DNA from: Cavia porcellus
Lineage: Eukaryota > Chordata > Mammalia > Rodentia > Caviidae
Length of the DNA stretch: 64,000 nucleotides
Direction: 5' to 3'
NCBI RefSeq assembly: GCF_034190915.1
Contig: NW_026947547.1
Coordinates: 531,001 to 595,000, forward strand
Shown here in pieces: positions 46,543 to 58,628 of the stretch. Numbering within the stretch: the stretch's first letter is position 1; the number at the start of each line of letters is the position of its first letter. The notes under the pieces are model-generated. The model did no database searches. It saw only the letters and a program-made list of their open reading frames with translations, and was not told where the DNA came from. The position numbers and the translations under genes are program-made.

Positions 46543-47803
46543 GATGAGAGATAGGATTAGGTTTAGTGTTATTGTTAGGTTTAGGGTTGGGTTAGGTTTT
46601 ATTGTTTAGGTTAGGGTTAGGTTTAGGCTTTGGGTTAGGGTCAGGGTTAGGTTTAGGTTTAGCGTTGGGTTAGGGTTAGGGTCACGGTTAGGGTTAGTGT
46701 TAGGGTTAGGGTTAGGGGTTAGGGTTAGGGTTAGGGTTAGGGTTAGGGTTGAGTTAGGGTTAACCTTAGGGTTAGGGTTAGGTTTAGTGATGGTTAGGGT
46801 TGGTTAGGGTTAGCGTTAGCATTAGGCTTAGGGTTAGGGTAAGGCTTAGGATTAGGGTTACTGTTTGGGTTAGTGTTAGTGTTAGGGTTGGTTTAGGGTA
46901 AGTGTTAGGGTTAGGTTTAAGGTTCGAGTTAGTTTTACGATTAGGTGTTAGGGTTAGGGTTAGGTTTAGGGTTGGGTTAGGGTTAGGGTCAGGGTTAGCG
47001 TTAGGCTTAGAACTAGGGTTAGGATTAGAGATAGGATTAGGTTTAGTGTTAATGTTAGGGTTAGGGTAGGGTTAGGTTTTATTGTTTGGGTTAGGGTTAG
47101 GGTTAGGCTTTGGGTTAGGTTCAGGGTTAGGATTAGGGTTAGCGTTGGGTTAAGGTTACGGTCAGGGTTAGGGTTAGTGTTAGGGTTAGGGTACTCTTAT
47201 CATTAGGGTTATGGTTGTGGTTAGGGTTAGGGTTCGTGTTGGGTTAGGTTTAGGGTTAGGTTTAGGGTTGGGTTAGGGTTGCTGTTGGGGTTGTGGTTCC
47301 GGTTGGAGTTTGGGATTGGCTTTGGCTTTAAGGTTAGGGTTAGGTTTAGGGTTAGGTTTAGGGTAGGGTTAGGGTTAGGGATAGGGTTAGGGTTGCGTTA
47401 GTGTTATGGTTAGGGATAGGTTTAGGGTTGGGTTAGTGTAGGGTTTGCGGTTGAGTTTTGGTTTGGGGTTGGCGCTGGGGTTTTGGTTAGGATAAGTGCT
47501 AGGGTTAGGGTTAGGGTTAGGTTTGGTTAGGGTTGGTTAGGCTTAGTGCTAGGGTAGGGTTAGTGTTAGGCTTAGGGTTAGGGTAAGGCTTAGGGTTAGG
47601 GTTACGGTGTGGGTTAGTGTTAGTGTTAGGGTTGTGTTAGGGTAAGAGTTAGGGTTAGTTTTAGGGTTCGGGTTAGGGTTAGGATTAGGGGTTAGGGTTA
47701 GGGTTGGGTTAGGGTAAGTGTTAGGCTGAGGGTTAGGGTTCGGGTTAGGGTTAGGTTTAGGGGTCAGGGTTAGGGTTAGCGTTAAGCCTAGAGCTAGGTT
47801 TAG
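46543..47803 (+). repeat. B+B2 unit, second in a row
   Basis: 1,261 bases. From about 46,685 it is near-identical to 37,217-38,335, so the two-unit cycle here arose by the large duplication and not by simple B2 expansion. Confidence 0.85.
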
Positions 47804-48402
47804 TATGAGAGATAGGATTAGGTTTAATGTTATTGTTAGGTTTAAGGTTGGGTTAGGTTTTATTGTTTAGGTTAGGGTTAGGTTTAGGCTTTGGGTTAGG
47901 GTCAGGGTTAGGTTTAGGTTTAGCGTTGGGTTAGGGTTAGGCTCAGGGTTAGGGTTAGTGTTAGGGTTAGGGTTAGGGGTTAACCTTAGGGTTAGGGTTA
48001 GGTTTAGTGATGGTTAGGGTTGGTTAGGGTTAGGATTAGCATTAGGCTTAGGGTTAGGGTAAGGCTTAGGATTAGGGTTACTCTTTGGATTAGTGTTAGG
48101 CTTAGGGTTGGTTTAGGGTAAGTGTTAGGGTTAGGTTTAATGTTCGAGTTAGGGTTACGATTAGGGGTTAGGGTTAGGGTTAGGGTTAGGTTTGGGTTAG
48201 GGTTAGGGTCAGGGTTAGCGTTAGGCTTAGACCTAGGGTTAGCATTAGAGATAGGATTAGGTTTAGTGTTAATGTTAGGGTTAGGGTTGGGTTAGGTTTT
48301 ATTGTTTGGGTTAGGGATAGGGTTAAGCTTTGGGTTAGGGTCAGGGTTAGGGTTACGGTTAGCGTTGGGTTAGAGTTAGGTTTAGGGTTAGGGTTAGGGT
48401 TA
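47804..48402 (+). repeat. B block, long form, 36 bp shorter
   Basis: Shares the TATGAGAGATAGG start and the missing hexamers with 38,336-38,937. Confidence 0.85.
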
Positions 48403-50241
48403 GGGCTACTATTAGGGGTAGGGTTAGGTTAAATGTTAGAGGTACTTTTAGGGTTGGGTTTGGGTTATGGTTATGGTTAGGGTTAGGGTTAGTGTTTGGC
48501 TTAGTTTATGGGTCAGGGTTAGGGTTAGGGTTAGGGTTAGTGTTGCGTTATGGTTAGAGTTTAGGTTTAGGGTTAGGGTTTAGGTTTAGGTTAGGGTTAG
48601 GCTTAGGCTTAGGGTTAGGTTTAGTTTTGGTTAGGGTTCGTTAGGGATAGGGTTAGGGATATGGTTACGGTTAGGTTTAGATTAGGGTTCGGGTTAGTCT
48701 TAGGGTTAGGGTTAGGTTTGGGATTAGAGTTAAGGTTGGTTTGGGTTAAGGTTCAGGTTAGGTTTATGATCAGCATTAGGTTTATGTGTTATGGTTAGGG
48801 TTAGTGTTTGGGTTAGGGTTACGTATAGAGTTGGGTTCGGTTTCGGGTTAGAGTTAAGTTTAGGGTGGGGTTAGGTTTAGAATTAGGGTTGGGTTAGGGT
48901 TAGGGTTAGTGTTATTGGGTTATGGTTAGGGTTATGGTTAGGTTTATGGTTGGGTTTGGGTCAGGGTTAAGGTTAGGTTTAGGTTTAGGGTTATGTTTTG
49001 GGTTACGGTTGGGTTAATGTTAGTATTAGGGTTCGGTTTGGGTTAGTGTTAGGGTTACGGCTAGGGTTATGGTTACGTTTGGGTAAGATTTTGTGTTAGG
49101 TTAGGGTTAGGGTTAGGGTTAAGGTTAGGGTTATGGTTAGAGTTAGTGTTAGGGTTAGGGTTTCATTAGTGTTAGTGTTATGGTTCGGGTTATGGTTAGG
49201 GTTGGGGTTGGGGTTAAGTTTGTGTTTGTGGTTGGCGATAGGTTTACGGCAAGGTTTAGGGATAGGGTTAGGGTTAGGGTACGGTTTAGATTTGTTTAGG
49301 GTTGGTTAGGGTAAGTGTTAGGCTTAGGTTTATGTGTAGGGTAGGGTTAGTGTTAGGGTTAGGTTTAGGGTTAGGATTAGGGTTAGATTTACGTTTAGGG
49401 TTAGGGTTGGGTTTCAGGTTAGGGTTAGGGTTAGGCTTTTGGTTAGCTTTAAGTTTAGGGTTAATTTAGGGTTGGTTTCGGGTGGTTAGGTTTAAGGATA
49501 GGCTTAGGCTTAGGCTTAGGTTTAGAGTTAGGGTTACATTTAGAGTTAGGTTTAGTGTCAGGGTCGTGTAACGGTTAGGGTTAGGGTTAGAGTTAGGTTT
49601 AGGCCTATGGTAGGGTAAGTGTAGCATTAGGGTTAGGGTACTCTTACCGTTAGGTTTATGGTTATGGTTAGTGTTAGGGTTCGTGTTGGGTTAGGTTTAG
49701 GGTCAGGGTTAGGGTTGTGTTAGGGTTGCTGTTTGGGTTGTGGTTCAGGTTGGGGTTGGGGTTGGGTTTGGGTTTAGGTTTAGGGTTAGGTTTAGGGTTA
49801 GGTTTAGTGTAGGGTTAGGGTTAGGGATAGGGTTAGGGTTGGGTTAGTGTTAGGGTTAGGGATAGGTTTTGGGTTGGGTTAGGTTAGGGTTTGGGGTTGT
49901 GTTTCGGTTTGGGGTTGGCGTTGGGATTTGGGTTAGGGTAAGTGCTAGGGTTAGGGCTAGGGTTAGGGTTAGGTTTGGTTAGGGTTGGTTAGGCTTAGTG
50001 TTAGGGTTAGGGTTAGCATTAGGCTTAGGGTTAGGGTAAGGCTTAGGGTTAGAGTTACGGTTTGGGTTAGTGTTAGGGTTAGGGTTGAGTTAAGGTAAGT
50101 GTTAGGGTTAGGGTTATGGTTCGAGTTAGCATTAGGATTAGGGGTTACGTTTAGGGTTAGGGTTAGGGTTGGGTTAGGGTTAGGGTTAGGGTCAGGGTTA
50201 GCGTTAGTCTTAGAGCTAGGGTTAGGATTAGAGATAGGATT
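48403..50241 (+). repeat. C block, full length
   Basis: 1,839 bases; carries TGTTGCGTTATGG and GGGTAAGATTTTGTG as in 38,938-40,773. Confidence 0.85.
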
Positions 50242-51335
50242 ATGTTTAGTGATAGTGTTAGGGTTAGGGTTGTGTTAGGTTTTATTGTTTGGGTTAGGGT
50301 TAGGGTTAGGCTTTGGGTTAGGGTCAGGTTTAGGGTTAGGGTTAACGTTGGGGTAGGGTTAGGGTCAGGGTTAGGGTTAGTGTTAGGTTTAGGGTTTAGG
50401 GTTAGGGTTAGGGTTAGGTTTGGGTTAGGGTTAGCCTTAGGGTTAGGGTTAGGTTTAGTGATGGTTTGGGTTGGTTAGGGGTAAGCTTAAGGTTAGGGTT
50501 ACGGTTACATTTAGGTTTAGTTTAGGGTTAGGGTTAGGTTGAGGGTTAGGTTTAGGTTTAGGTTTAGGGTTTGAGTTTGGGTTAATGTAGGAATAGAATT
50601 AAGGTTGGGTTGGGTTAGGGATAGGGTTAAGTTTATGGTTAGCATTAGGTTTAGGAGTTAGGGTTAGTTGTTAGGCTTTGTGTTAGGGTTAGGTATAGGG
50701 TTTGGTTAGGTTTAGGGTTAGGGTTAGGCTTAGCATAAGGGTTAGGTTTAGGTTTAGTGTTAGAGTTAGGGTGAGGGTTTAGGGTTGGGGTTAGGGTTAG
50801 GGTTAGGGTTAGGGTTAGGGTTAGGTGTTAGGTTTAGTGTTAGGGTTAGTGTTGGGTTAGGGTTAGGCTTAGGGTTAGGGTTAGGTTTAGTGTTGGTTAG
50901 GGTTCGTTAGAGATAGGGTTATGGTTAGGCTTACAGTTAGGTTTAGATTAGGGTTCAGGTTAGGCTTAGGGTTAGGGTTACGGTTGGGATTAGAGTTAAG
51001 GTTGGTTCGGGTTATGGTTAGCGTTAGGTTTATGGTCATCATTATGTTTAGGTGTTAGGGTTAGGGTTAGTGTTTGGGTTAGGGTTAGGGTTAGGGTTGG
51101 GTTCGGTTTCGGGTTAGGGTTAGGTTTAGGGTTGGGTTAGGTTTAGAATTAAGGTTGGGTTAGGGTTAGGGTTAGGGTTAGCGTTAAGGTTAGGGTTAAC
51201 TTTTGGGTTAGGGTTAGATTAGTGTTAGGCTTAGAGTTAGGGTTAGGGTTACGTTTCGTGTTGGATTAGGTGTAAGTTTAGAGTTAGGGTTAGGATTAGG
51301 GTCAGGGTTAGCGTTAGGCTTAGAGCTAGGGTTAG
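50242..51335 (+). repeat. A block
   Basis: Starts 9,468 bases after 40,774; its first 78 codons in the Arg-Val frame are identical to that copy. AAGCTT at 50,483-50,488. Confidence 0.85.
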
Positions 51336-51798
51336 GATGAGAGATAGGATTAGGTTTAGTGTTATTGTTAGGTTTAGGGTTGGGTTAGGTTTTATTGTTT
51401 AGGTTAGGGTTAGGTTTAGGCTTTGGGTTAGGGTCAAGGTTAGGGTTAGGTTTAGCATTGTGTTAGGTTTAGGGTCAGGGTTAGGGTTAGTGTTAGGGTT
51501 AGTGTTAGGGGTTAGGGTTAGGGTTAGGGTTAGGGTTGAGTTCGTGTTAACCTTAGGGTTAGGGTTAGGTTTAGTGATGGTTAGGGTTGGTTAGGGTTAG
51601 GGTTAGCATTAGGCTTAGGATTAGTGTAAGGCTTAGGATTAGGGTTACTGTTTGGGTTAGTGTTACGGTTAGGGTTGGTTTAGGGTAAGTGTTAGGGTTA
51701 GGTTTAAGGTTCGAGTTAGGGTTACGATTAGGGGTTAGGGTTAGGGTTAGGGTTAGGGTTGGGTTAGGGTTAGGTTTAGGGTTAGGGTTAGGGTTAGG
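51336..51798 (+). repeat. B block, short form
   Basis: 463 bases; same as 41,868-42,340 except for two fewer terminal TTAGGG units. Confidence 0.85.
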
Positions 51799-53647
51799 GC
51801 TACTATTAGCGGTAGGGTTAGGTTAAATGTTAGAGGTACTTTTAGGGTTGGGTTTGGGTTATGGTTATGGTTATGGTTAGGGTTAGGGTTAGGCTTTGGC
51901 TTAGGGTATGGCTCAGGTTTAGGGTTAGGGTTAGGGTTAGTGTTGGGTTATGGTTAGAGTTTAGGTTTAGGGTTAGGGTTTAGGGTTGGGTTAGGGTTAG
52001 GCTTAGGGTTAGGGTTAGGTTTAGTTTTGGTTAGGGTTCGTTAGGGATAGGGTTAGCGATAGGGTTACGGTTAGGTTTAGATTAGGGTTCGGGTTAGTCT
52101 TAGGGTTAGGGTTAGGTTTGGGATTAGAGTTAAGGTTGGTTTGGGTTAAGGTTAGGGTTAGGTTTATGATCAGCATTAGGTTTAGCTGTTAGGGTTAGGG
52201 TTAGTGTTTGGGTTAGGGTTATGTATAGGGTTGGGTTCGGTTTCGAGTTAGAGTTAGGTTTAGGGTGGGGTTAGGTTTAGAATTAGGGTTGGGTTAGGGA
52301 TAGGGTTAGTGTTATTGGGTTATGGTTAGGGTTATGGTTAGGTTTATGGTTGGGTTTGGGTTAGGGTTAGGGTTAGGGTTAGGGTTAGGGTTATGTTTTG
52401 GGTTATGGTTGGGTTAATGTTAGTATTAGGGTTCGGTTTGGGTTAGTGTTAGGGTTACGGCTAGGGTTAGGGTTATGTTTGGGTTAGGTTTTGTGTTAGG
52501 TTAGGGTTAGGGTTAGGGTTAAGTTTAGGGTTATGGTTAGAGTTAGTGTTAGGGTTAGGGTTTCATTAGTGTTAGTGTTATGGTTCGGGTTATGGTTAGG
52601 TTTAGGGTTGGGGTTAGGTTTGTGTTTGTGGTTGGCGATAGGTTTACGGCAAGGTTTAGGGATAGGGTTAGGGTTAGGGTACGGTTTAGATTTGGTTAGG
52701 GTTGGTTAGGGTAAGTGTTAGGCTTAGGTTTATGTGTAGGGTAGGGTTAGTGTTAGGGTTAGGTTTAGGTTTAGGGTTAGGGTTAGATTTACGCTTAGGG
52801 TTAGGGTTGGGTTTCAGGTTAGGGTTAGGGTTAGGCTTTTGGTTAGCTTTAAGTTTAGGGTAAATTTAGGGTTGGTTTCGGGTGGTTAGGTTTAGGGATA
52901 GGCTTAGGCTTAGGCTTAGGTTTAGAGTTAGGGTTACATTTAGAGTTAGGTTTAGTGTCAGGGTTGTGTTACGGTTAGGGTTAGGGTTAGGGTTAGGTTT
53001 AGGCCTATGGTAGGGTAAGTGTAGCGTTAGGGTTAGGGTACTCTTACCGTTAGGGTTATGGTTAGGGTTAGGGTTAGGGTTCGTGTTGGGTTAGGTTTAG
53101 GGTTAGGGTTAAGGTTGGGTTAGGGTTGCTGTTTGGGTTGTGGTTCAGGTTGGGGTTGGGGTTGGGTTTGTGTTTAAGGTTAGGGTTAGGTTTAGGGTTA
53201 GGTTTAGTGTAGGGTTAGGGTTAGGGATAGGGTTAGGGTTGGGTTAGTGTTAGGGTTAGGGATAGGTTTTGGGTTGGGTTAGGTTAGGGTTTGCGGTTGT
53301 GTTTCTGTTTGGGGATGGCGTTGGGATTTTAGTTAGGGTAAGTGCTAGGGTTAGGGCTAGGGTTAGGGTTAGGTTTGGTTAGGGTTGGTTAGGCTTAGTG
53401 TTAGGGTTAGGGTTAGCATTAGGCTTAGGGTTAGGGTAAGGCTTAGGGTTAGAGTTACGGTTTGGGTTAGTGTTAGGGTTAGGGTTGAGTTAGGGTAAGT
53501 GTTAGGGTTAGGGTTAGGGTTCGAGTTAGAATTAGGATTAGGGATTACGGTTAGGGTTACGGTTAGGGTTAGGGTTGGGTTAGGGTTAGGGTTAGGGTCA
53601 GGGTTAGCGTTAGTCTTAGAGCAAGGGTTAGGATTAGAGATAGGATT
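51799..53647 (+). repeat. C block, full length
   Basis: 1,849 bases; GCTACTATTAGCGG start and TTTCTGTTTGGGGATGG as in 42,341-44,191, now at an offset of 9,456. Confidence 0.85.
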
Positions 53648-54765
53648 ATGTTTAGTGATAGTGTTAGGGTTAGGGTTGTGTTAGGTTTTATTGTTTGGGT
53701 TAGGGTTAGGGTTAGGCTTTGGGTTAGGGTCAGGTTTAGGGTTAGGGTTAACGTTGGGGTAGGGTTAGGGTAACTGTTAGGGTTAGTGTTAAGTTTAGGG
53801 TTAAGGGTTAGGGTTAGGGTTAGGTTTGGGTTAGGGTTAGCCTTAGGGTTAGAGTTAGGTTTAGTGATGGTTAGGGTTGGTTAGGGGTAAGCTTAAGGTT
53901 AGGGTTACGGTTACATTTAGGTTTAGTTTAGGGCTAGGGTTAGGTTGAGGGTTAGGTTTAGGTTTAGGTTTAGGGTTAGAGTTTGGGTTAATGTAGGAAT
54001 AGAATTAAGGTTGGGTTGGGTTAGGGATAGGGTTAAGTTTATGGTTAGCATTAGGTTTAGGAGTTAGGGTTAGTCGTTAGGCTTTGTGTTAGGGTTAGGT
54101 ATAGGGTTTGGTTAGGTTTAGGGTTAGGGTTAGGCTTAGCATAAGTGTTAGGTTTAGGTTTAGTGTTACAGTTAGGGTGAGGGTTTAGGGTTGGGGTTAG
54201 GGTTAGGGTTAGTGTTAGGGTTAGGTTTAGGTGTTAGGTTTAGTGTTAGGGTTAGTGTTGGGTTAGGGTTAGGCTTAGGGTTAGGGTTAGGGTTAGTGTT
54301 GGTTAGGGTTCGTTAGGGATAGGGTTATGGTTAGGCTTACAGTTAGGTTTAGATTAGGGTTCAGGTTAGGCTTAGGGTTAGGGTTACGGTTGGGATTAGA
54401 GTTAAGGTTGGTTCGGGTTATGGTTAGCGTTAGGTTTATGGTCATCATTATGTTTAGGTGTTAGGGTTAGGGTTGGTGTTTGGGTTAGGGTTAGGGTTAG
54501 GGTTGGGTTCGGTTTCGGGTTAGGGTTAGGTTTAGGGTAGGGTTAGGTTTAGAATTAAGGTTGGGCTAGGGTTAGGGTTAGGGTTAGCGTTAAGGTTAGG
54601 GTTAACTTTTGGGTTAGGGTTAGATTAGTGTTAGGCTTAGAGTTAGGGTTAGGGTTACGTTTAGTGTTGGATTAGGTGTAAGTTTAGAGTTAGGGTTAGG
54701 GTTAGGGTTAGAGTTAGGGTTAGGGTTAGGGTCAGGGTTAGCGTTAGGCTTAGAGCTAGGGTTAG
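53648..54765 (+). repeat. A block
   Basis: Full set of A landmarks; AAGCTT at 53,889-53,894. Its last 0.26 kb is the source of the 277-bp tandem duplication. Confidence 0.85.
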
Positions 54766-54780
54766 GATGAGAGATAGGAT
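54504..54780 (+). repeat. 277-bp tandem duplication, copy 1
   Basis: From TGGGTTCGGTTTCGGG to GATGAGAGATAGGAT, the end of an A block and the first bases of B. It is followed immediately by a second copy. Confidence 0.9.
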
Positions 54781-55202
54781 TGGGCTCGGTTTCGGGTTAG
54801 GGTTAGGTTTAGGGTAGGGTTAGGTTTAGAATTAAGGTTGGGCTAGGGTTAGGGTTAGGGTTAGCGTTAAGGTTAGGGTTAACTTTTGGGTTAGGGTTAG
54901 ATTAGTGTTAGGCTTAGAGTTAGGGTTAGGGTTACGTTTAGTGTTGGATTAGGTGTAAGTTTAGAGTTAGGGTTAGGGTTAGGGTTAGAGTTAGGGTTAG
55001 GGTTAGGGTCAGGGTTAGCGTTAGGCTTAGAGCTAGGGTTAGGATGAGAGATAGGATTAGGTTTAGTGTTATTGTTAGGTTTAGGGTTGGGTTAGGTTTT
55101 ATTGTTTAGGTTAGGGTTAGGGTTAGGCTTTGCATTAGGTTCAGGGTTAGGGTTAGGGTTAGCGTTGGGTTAGGGTTAGGTTTAGGGTTAGGGTTAGGGT
55201 TA
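54766..55202 (+). repeat. B block, rearranged hybrid
   Basis: B starts at 54,766, is interrupted at 54,780 by a second copy of the preceding 277 bases, restarts at 55,043, and near 55,120-55,160 changes to a B2-type core ending (GCATTAGGTTCAGGG). It then enters C directly without TTAACCTTAGGG, TTAGTGATGG or TTCGAGTTAG words. Confidence 0.8.
54781..55057 (+). repeat. 277-bp tandem duplication, copy 2
   Basis: Begins TGGGCTCGGTTTCGGG, with one T-to-C difference at 54,785; I saw no other difference. The unit is not a multiple of six, so the hexamer phase shifts across the join. Confidence 0.9.
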
Positions 55203-57047
55203 GGGCTACTATTAGGGGTAGGGTTAGGTTAAATGTTAGAGGTACTTTTAGGGTTGGGTTTGGGTTATGGTTATGGTTAGGGTTAGGGTTAGGCTTTGGC
55301 TTAGGGTATGGCTCAGGGTTAGGGTTAGGGTTAGGGTTAGTGTTGGGTTATGGTTAGAGTTTAGGTTTAGGGTTAGGGTTTAGGGTTGGGTTAGGGTTAG
55401 GCTTAGGGTTAGGGTTAGGTTTAGTTTTGGTTAGGGTTCGTTAGGGATAGGGTTAGGGATAGGGTTACGGTTAGGTTTAGATTAGGGTTCGGGTTAGTCT
55501 TAGGGTTAGGGTTAGGTTTGGGATTAGAGTTAATGTTGGTTTGGGTTAAGGTTAGGGTTAGGTTTATGATCAGCATTAGGTTTAGGTGTTATGGTTAGGG
55601 TTAGTGTTTGGGTTAGGGTTAGGTATAGGGTTGGGTTCGGTTTCGGGTTAGAGTTAAGTTTAGGGTGGGGTTAGGTTTAGAATTAGGGTTGGGTTAGGGT
55701 TAGGGTTAGTGTTATTGGGTTATGGTTAGGGTTATGGTTAGGTTTATGGTTGGGTTTGGGTCAGGGTTAAGGTTAGGGTTAGGGTTAGGGTTTTGTTTTG
55801 GGTTACGGTTGGGTTAATATTAGTATTAGGGTTCGGTTTGGGTTAGTGTTAGGGTTACGGCTAGGGTTAGGGTTATGTTTGGGTTAGGTTTTGTGTTAGG
55901 TTAGGGTTAGGGTTAGGGTTAATGTTAGGGTTATGTTTAGAGTTAGTGTTAGGGTTAGGGTTTCATTAGTGTTAGTGTTATGGTTCGGGTTATGGTTAGG
56001 GTTTGGGTTGGGGTTAGGTTTGTGTTTGTGGTTGGCGATAGGTTTACGGCAAGGTTTAGGGATAGGGTTAGGGTTAGGGTACGGTTTAGATTTGGTTAGG
56101 GTTGGTTAGGGTAAGTGTTAGGCTTAGGTTTATGTGTAGGGTAGGGTTAGTGTTAGGGTTATGTTTAGGGTTAGGATTAGGGTTAGATTTACTTTTAGGG
56201 TTAGGGTTGGGTTTCAGGTTAGGGTTAGGGTTAGGCTTTTGGTTAGCTTTAAGTTTAGGGTTAATTTAGGGTTGGTTTCGGGTGGTTAGGTTTAGGGATA
56301 CGCTTAGGCTTAGGCTTAGGTTTAGAGTTAGGGTTACATTTAGAGTTAGGTTTAGTGTCAGGGTTGTGTAAGGGTTAGGTTTAGGGTTAGGGTTAGGTTT
56401 AGGCCTATGGTAAGGTAAGTGTAGCGTTAGGGTTAGGGTACTCTTACCGTTAGTGTTATGGTTATGGTTAGGGTTAGGGTTCGTGTTGGGTTAGGTTTAG
56501 GGTCAGGGTTAGGGTTGGGTTAGGGTTGCTGTTTGGGGTGTGGTTCAGGTTGGGGTTGGGGTTGGGTTTTGGTTTAAGGTTAGGGTTAGGTTTAGGGTTA
56601 GGTTTAGTGTAGGGTTAGGGTTAGGGATAATGTTAGGGTTGGGTTAGTGTTAGGGTTAGGGATAGGTTTTGGGTTGCGTTAGGTTAGGGTTTGCGGTTGT
56701 GTTTCGGTTTGGGGTTGGCGTTGGGATTTGGGTTAGGGTAAGTGCTACGGTTAGGGCTAGGGTTAGGGTTAGGTTTGGTTAGCGTTGGTTAGGCTTAGTG
56801 TTAGGGTTAGGGTTAGCATTAGGCTTAGGGTTAGGGTAAGGCTTAGGGTTAGAGTTACGGTTTGGGTTAGTGTTAGGGTTAGGGTTGAGTTAGGGTAAGT
56901 GTTAGGGTTAGGGTTAGGGTTCGAGTTAGCATTAGGATTAGGGATTACGGTTAGTGTTAGTGTTAGGGTTAGGGTTGGGTTAGGGTTAGGGTTAGGGTCA
57001 GGGTTAGTGTTAGTCTTAGAGCTAGGGTTAGGATTAGAGATAGGATT
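55203..57047 (+). repeat. C block, full length
   Basis: 1,845 bases. Private words TTTACTTTTAGGG at about 56,189, CTGTTTGGGGTGTGG near 56,528, GGTTGCGTTAGG near 56,673 and GGTTAGCGTTGG near 56,777 recur 3,424 bases downstream. Confidence 0.85.
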
Positions 57048-58165
57048 ATGTTTAGTGATAGTGTTAGGGTTAGGGTTGTGTTAGGTTTTATTGTTTGGGT
57101 TAGGGTTAGGGTTAAGCTTTGGGTTAGGGTCAGGTTTAGGGTTAGGGTTAACGTTGGGGTAGGGTTAGGGTCAGGGTTAGGGTTAGTGTTAGGTTTAGGG
57201 TTAAGGGTTAGGGTTAGGGTTAGGGTTAGGTTTGGGTTAGGGTTAGCCTTAGGGTTAGGGTTAGGTTTAGTGATGGTTAGGGTTGGTTAGGGGTAAGCTT
57301 AAGGTTACGGTTACGGTTACATTTAGGTTTAGTTTAGGGTTAGGGTTAGGTTGAGGGTTAGGTTTAGGTTTAGGTTTAGGGTTAGAGTTTGGGTTAATGT
57401 AGGAATAGAATTAAGGTTGGGTTGGGTTAGGGATAGGGTTAAGTTTATGGTTAGCATTAGGTTTAGGAGTTAGGGTTAGTTGTTAGGCTTTGTGTTAGGG
57501 TTAGGTATAGGGTTTGGTTAGGTTTAGGGTTAGGGTTAGGCTTAGCATAAGGGTTAGGTTTAGGTTTAGTGTTAGAGTTAGGGTGAGGGTTTAGGGTTGG
57601 GGTTAGGGTTAGGGTTAGTGTTAGGGCTAGGGTTAGGTGTTAGGTTTAGTGTTAGGGTTAGTGTTGGGTTAGGGTTAGGCTTAGGGTTAGTGTTAGGTTT
57701 AGTGTTGCTTAGGGTTCGTTAGGGATAGGGTTATGGTTAGGCTTACAGTTAGGTTTAGATTAGGGTTCAGGTTAGGCTTAGGGTTAGGGTTACGGTTGGG
57801 ATTAGAGTTAAGGTTGGTTCGGGTTATGGTTAGCGTTAGTTTTATGGTCATCATTATGTTTAGGTGTTAGTGTTAGGGTTAGTGTTTGGGTTAGGGTTAG
57901 GGTTAGGGTTGGGTTCGGTTTCGGGTTAGGGTTAGGTTTAGGGTTGGGTTAGGTTTAGAATTAAGGTTGGGTTAGGGTTAGGGTTAGGGTTAGCGTTAAG
58001 GTTAGGGTTAACTTTTGGGTTAGGGTTAGATTAGTGTTAGGCTTAGAGTTAGGGTTAGGGTTACGTTTAGTATTGGATTAGGTGTAAGTTTAGAGTTAGG
58101 GTTAGGGTTAGAGTTAGTGTTAGGGTTAGGGTCAGGGTTAGCGTTAGGCTTAGAGCTAGGGTTAG
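57048..58165 (+). repeat. A block
   Basis: Full set of A landmarks; AAGCTT at 57,295-57,300, plus an extra AAGCTT in GTTAAGCTTTGGG near 57,113. Confidence 0.85.
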
Positions 58166-58628
58166 GATGAGAGATAGGATTAGGTTTAGTGTTATTGTTA
58201 GGTTTAGGGTTGGGTTACGTTTTATTGTTTAGGTTAGGGTTAGGGTTAGGCTTTGGGTTAGGTTCAGGGTTAGGGTTAGGTTTAGCGTTGGGTTAATTTT
58301 AGGGTCAAGGTTAGGGTTAGTGTTAGGGTTAGTGTTAGGGGTTAGGGTTAGGTTTAGGGTTAGGGTTGAGTTAGTGTTAACCTTAGGGTTAGGGTTAGGT
58401 TTTGTGATGGTTAGGGTTGGTTAGGGTTAGGGTTAGCATTAGGCTTAGGGTTAGTGTAAGGCTTAGGATTAGGGTTACTGTTTGGGTTAGTGTTAGGGTT
58501 AGGGTTGGTTTAGGGTAAGTGTTAGGGTTAGGTTTAAGGTTCGAGTTAGGGTTACGATTAGGGGTTAGCGTTAGGGTTAGGGTTAGGGTTGGGTTAGGGT
58601 TAGGTTTTGGGTTAGGGTTAGGGTTAGG
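58166..58628 (+). repeat. B block, short form
   Basis: 463 bases; GTTACGTTTTATTG near 58,214 and GGTTTTGTGATGG near 58,398 tie it to the block at 31,447. Confidence 0.8.

Larger units (their letters stand above)
46685..54780 (+). repeat. 8.1 kb recent duplication, copy 2
   Basis: Partner of 37,217-45,324. Colinear near-identity is interrupted at 54,780 by the 277-bp tandem copy, resumes from 55,058 for about 55 bases and is then lost. The 1.36 kb between the two copies (45,325-46,684) has no second copy, so either a 9,468-bp tandem duplication lost its right end or an 8.1 kb segment was copied by conversion. Confidence 0.85.
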
